NCBI GenBank assembly: GCA_015709675.1 | Contig: CP054182.1 | Coordinates: 496,001-560,000, forward strand | DNA length: 64,000 nucleotides | Source of the DNA: Ignavibacteriales bacterium | GTDB lineage: Bacteria; Bacteroidota; Ignavibacteria; Ignavibacteriales; Ignavibacteriaceae | Direction of reading: 5' to 3' | Shown here: positions 62,720 through 64,000 of the stretch, in pieces | Numbering within the stretch: the stretch's first letter is position 1 | Layout: each line of letters begins with the position of its first letter | Made by a program: the position numbers and the translations under genes | The notes under the pieces: generated by a model | Databases searched by the model: none | What the model was told of the DNA's origin: nothing | Seen by the model: the letters and a program-made list of their open reading frames with translations, nothing else

Positions 62720-63414
62720 TCGGATTTGTAGAATTTATCTTCCTGCCAGCGGAGAGGATTATTTTGTATATAATCGGAGATGGTTTGAAAGGATTTTTCA
62801 TCACGGATGATGTGATCATAAAAACGGGTTTGCCATTCAAATGTAAATGCCAAACGGCGGGCGTGTCTGGTAACAGCCGATTTGTAAGATCCGACAATAG
62901 ATGATATGGAATTATTTCCAATATGTTAAAATCGTTGTTGACCAATGGTTTGAATTGGTTTTCCGCCGGATTGGATTTTGTTGGATGATTCGTTGGATGA
63001 TTGTAGAGACAGGGCATGCCCTGTCTCTACCGCATGCCCTGTCTCTACCGCATGCCCTGTCTCTACCGCATGCCCTGTCTCTACCACATGCCCTGTCTCT
63101 ACGGTTCCCGCATTACCAACCCCAATATCGTTATTGTTGGTGTTTTTGGTAATAATCAATATGCCGTGTATATGATTGGGCATTACGACAAACGCGCCTA
63201 AATCTGCGTTTCGCGCGTGTTGTGGTATTTGATGCCATAGTATATCCGCAATTACTCCCGTGTGGGATAATTGCATTGCCCCATCAACAATTTCACCAAA
63301 ATAATGTTTCCTGTTTTGTGTGCAGATGGTTATAAAATACGCACCCGCCCACCGGTAATCCCATTGTTGTAACCGGGTTGATGGTATCCGGTATTTGTTT
63401 TTGTATTTGTTCAT
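62716..63414 (-). pseudogene. REP-associated tyrosine transposase (RAYT, Y1/HUH family), interrupted by a stop codon
   Basis: From ATG 63414 the frame reads YRWAGAYFITICTQNRKHYFGEI and then VVMPNHIHGILII, the HUH motif (HIH) of RAYT proteins, which nick and move REP palindromes as single strands. A segment of VETGHA repeats follows, encoded by the palindromic repeat at 63003-63102. A TAA at 62926-62928 stops the frame. The same frame continues behind it with GSYKSAVTRHARRLAFTFEW, DEKSFQTISDYIQNNPLRWQE and ends at TAG 62716; this is the rest of a RAYT C-terminus. The gene is probably inactive unless the stop is read through or is a sequencing error. Confidence 0.85.
63003..63102. repeat. GTAGAGAC repeat inside the RAYT frame, 18-bp units
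   Basis: A perfect 28-bp palindrome (63003-63030) is followed by four 18-bp half units (CGCATGCCCTGTCTCTAC, the last with CACATG). The unit length is a multiple of 3 and on the minus strand encodes VETGHA again and again, leaving the frame open. Confidence 0.92.
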
Positions 63415-63444
63415 TTTATGGTTGTAATTGTTGTGGTTATTGTG

Positions 63445-63572
63445 GTAGAGACAGGGCATGCCCTGTCTCAACGCATGCCCTGTCTCAACGCATGCCCCGT
63501 CTCAACGCATGCCCTGTCTCTACGCATGCCCTGTCTCTACGCATGCCCTGTCTCTACGCATGCCCTGTCTCT
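63445..63572. repeat. GTAGAGAC repeat upstream of the RAYT gene, 17-bp units
   Basis: GTAGAGACAGGGCATGCCC opens the array. Then ACGCATGCCCTGTCTCA and ACGCATGCCCTGTCTCT units of 17 bp follow, seven in all with variants. It lies 30 bp upstream of the RAYT start. Unit length differs by one base from the 18-bp units inside the gene. Confidence 0.9.
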
Positions 63573-63597
63573 GTGGATATCCCCACCATAAAAATCG

Positions 63598-64000
63598 TTA
63601 TCGTTTTAATATCCAATCTCTCATTATTTGCAATGCCTCCTCTGAAAATGTTTCCTCAATTACTGCGTACTCAGACGGTGCGCCGGTTTTGGCTGTCTGG
63701 AATAAATGATTCAGCCCTTTGAATTCCATCACTTTGAAATTTTTATTTCCTGCTTTTGTTAACGCGGCTTCTATTGCTGAAAGATTTTCCTTTGGCGGCA
63801 CCTGCAAATCCAATTCACCGTTCAGCGCCAGAACCGGTTTAGTTATCTTTGCAAAATCATCAGCAGGGTTATAAACCAGGAAAAAACGGAACCAGTCCGT
63901 CCTCAATATCCGTATCTGCTGCTCAATCATCTGTTCGCTGAATTCTGGCTTTTTTCTTTCCTCTTCGCTTAATGTTGCCAGATATTCATCAAATACTTTG
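63598..64000 (-). CDS. Alpha/beta hydrolase, C-terminal part (cut by window edge)
   Basis: The last 133 residues of a hydrolase whose start lies beyond the window. The segment FFLVYNPADDFAKITKPVLALNGELDLQVPP contains the acidic residue position after the strand (GELD), and FKGLNHLFQTAKTG carries the catalytic His. This is the usual end of an alpha/beta hydrolase of the dienelactone hydrolase or peptidase S9-like type. The nucleophile is not in view, so the substrate cannot be guessed. Confidence 0.82.
   Translation of the reverse strand, partial: KVFDEYLATLSEEERKKPEFSEQMIEQQIRILRTDWFRFFLVYNPADDFAKITKPVLALNGELDLQVPPKENLSAIEAALTKAGNKNFKVMEFKGLNHLFQTAKTGAPSEYAVIEETFSEEALQIMRDWILKR

Noticed and set aside
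62475-63017. 180-codon frame overlapping the end of uvrA
   Set aside because: Wrong frame of the RAYT region running into uvrA; the RAYT C-terminus is in another frame.
63003-63572. CRISPR or minisatellite protein gene on the plus strand (CPVST repeats)
   Set aside because: Open frames come from the 17-18-bp palindromic half units; the minus-strand RAYT frame explains the inner copy.

Overview
The window looks like a chromosomal segment of a free-living member of the Ignavibacteriota/Chlorobiota-Bacteroidota group. The evidence is: secreted proteins ending in type IX secretion (T9SS) sorting domains with the NYPNPFNPST-type opening (27605-29683, 53959-55053); a PorV/PorQ-type outer-membrane protein beside a TonB receptor; and a recurring TATATTTG box upstream of genes, resembling the Bacteroidota -7 element. 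Coding regions have medium GC. A visibly AT-richer block at about 9.3-12.5 kb looks acquired. No rRNA, tRNA or convincing CRISPR array was seen.

Layout. 1-1184: the rpmH-rnpA-yidD-yidC cluster (yidC is cut by the window edge), without dnaA or a visible oriC. 1.5-9.3 kb: sugar-nucleotide and glycogen genes (ugd, glgP, rfbC, rfbA, galE), interrupted by a VapBC-like toxin-antitoxin pair. 9.3-12.3 kb: a type II restriction-modification pair (beta-class methyltransferase plus BglII-like nuclease) and a DUF2200 gene. 12.8-16.6 kb: an operon of two unusual ATP-grasp ligases, a GNAT acetyltransferase and a lysine 2,3-aminomutase, with a promoter in front and a terminator behind. This is the best candidate for an undescribed pathway, probably a beta-lysine-containing small molecule or conjugate. 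17.2-25.2 kb: housekeeping genes (recG, prfA, rseP, dxr). 25.4-27 kb: an AbiEi/AbiEii pair. 27.6-33.7 kb: a VIT-vWA T9SS cargo, a TPR-like pair and small envelope proteins. 34-38.5 kb: pyruvate dehydrogenase E2 and E1. 38.9-39.5 kb: a HigBA-like pair. 39.6-46.6 kb: two colinear paralogous sensor kinases, one carrying a receiver domain. 46.7-58.9 kb: a TonB receptor / PorV / T9SS cargo / RpiR regulator / cyanophycinase / PepT-like peptidase / YfcC transporter region that reads as a peptide or cyanophycin-dipeptide utilisation locus. 59.8-62.6 kb: uvrA. The end holds a decayed REP-associated tyrosine transposase (RAYT) and the C-terminal part of an alpha/beta hydrolase.

Intergenic DNA is unusually rich in palindromic repeats. 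Families include GTAGAGAC...GTCTCTAC, TCAATAGC...GCTATTGA, GACAGAT...ATCTGTC, GACACGCCG/CGGCGTGTC, a 52-bp tandem array that mimics CRISPR, and a MITE-like pair. The GTAGAGAC family surrounds the RAYT gene and also lies inside it in frame, in 18-bp units, while the array just upstream of the gene has 17-bp units. This links the repeat family to its probable mobilising enzyme.
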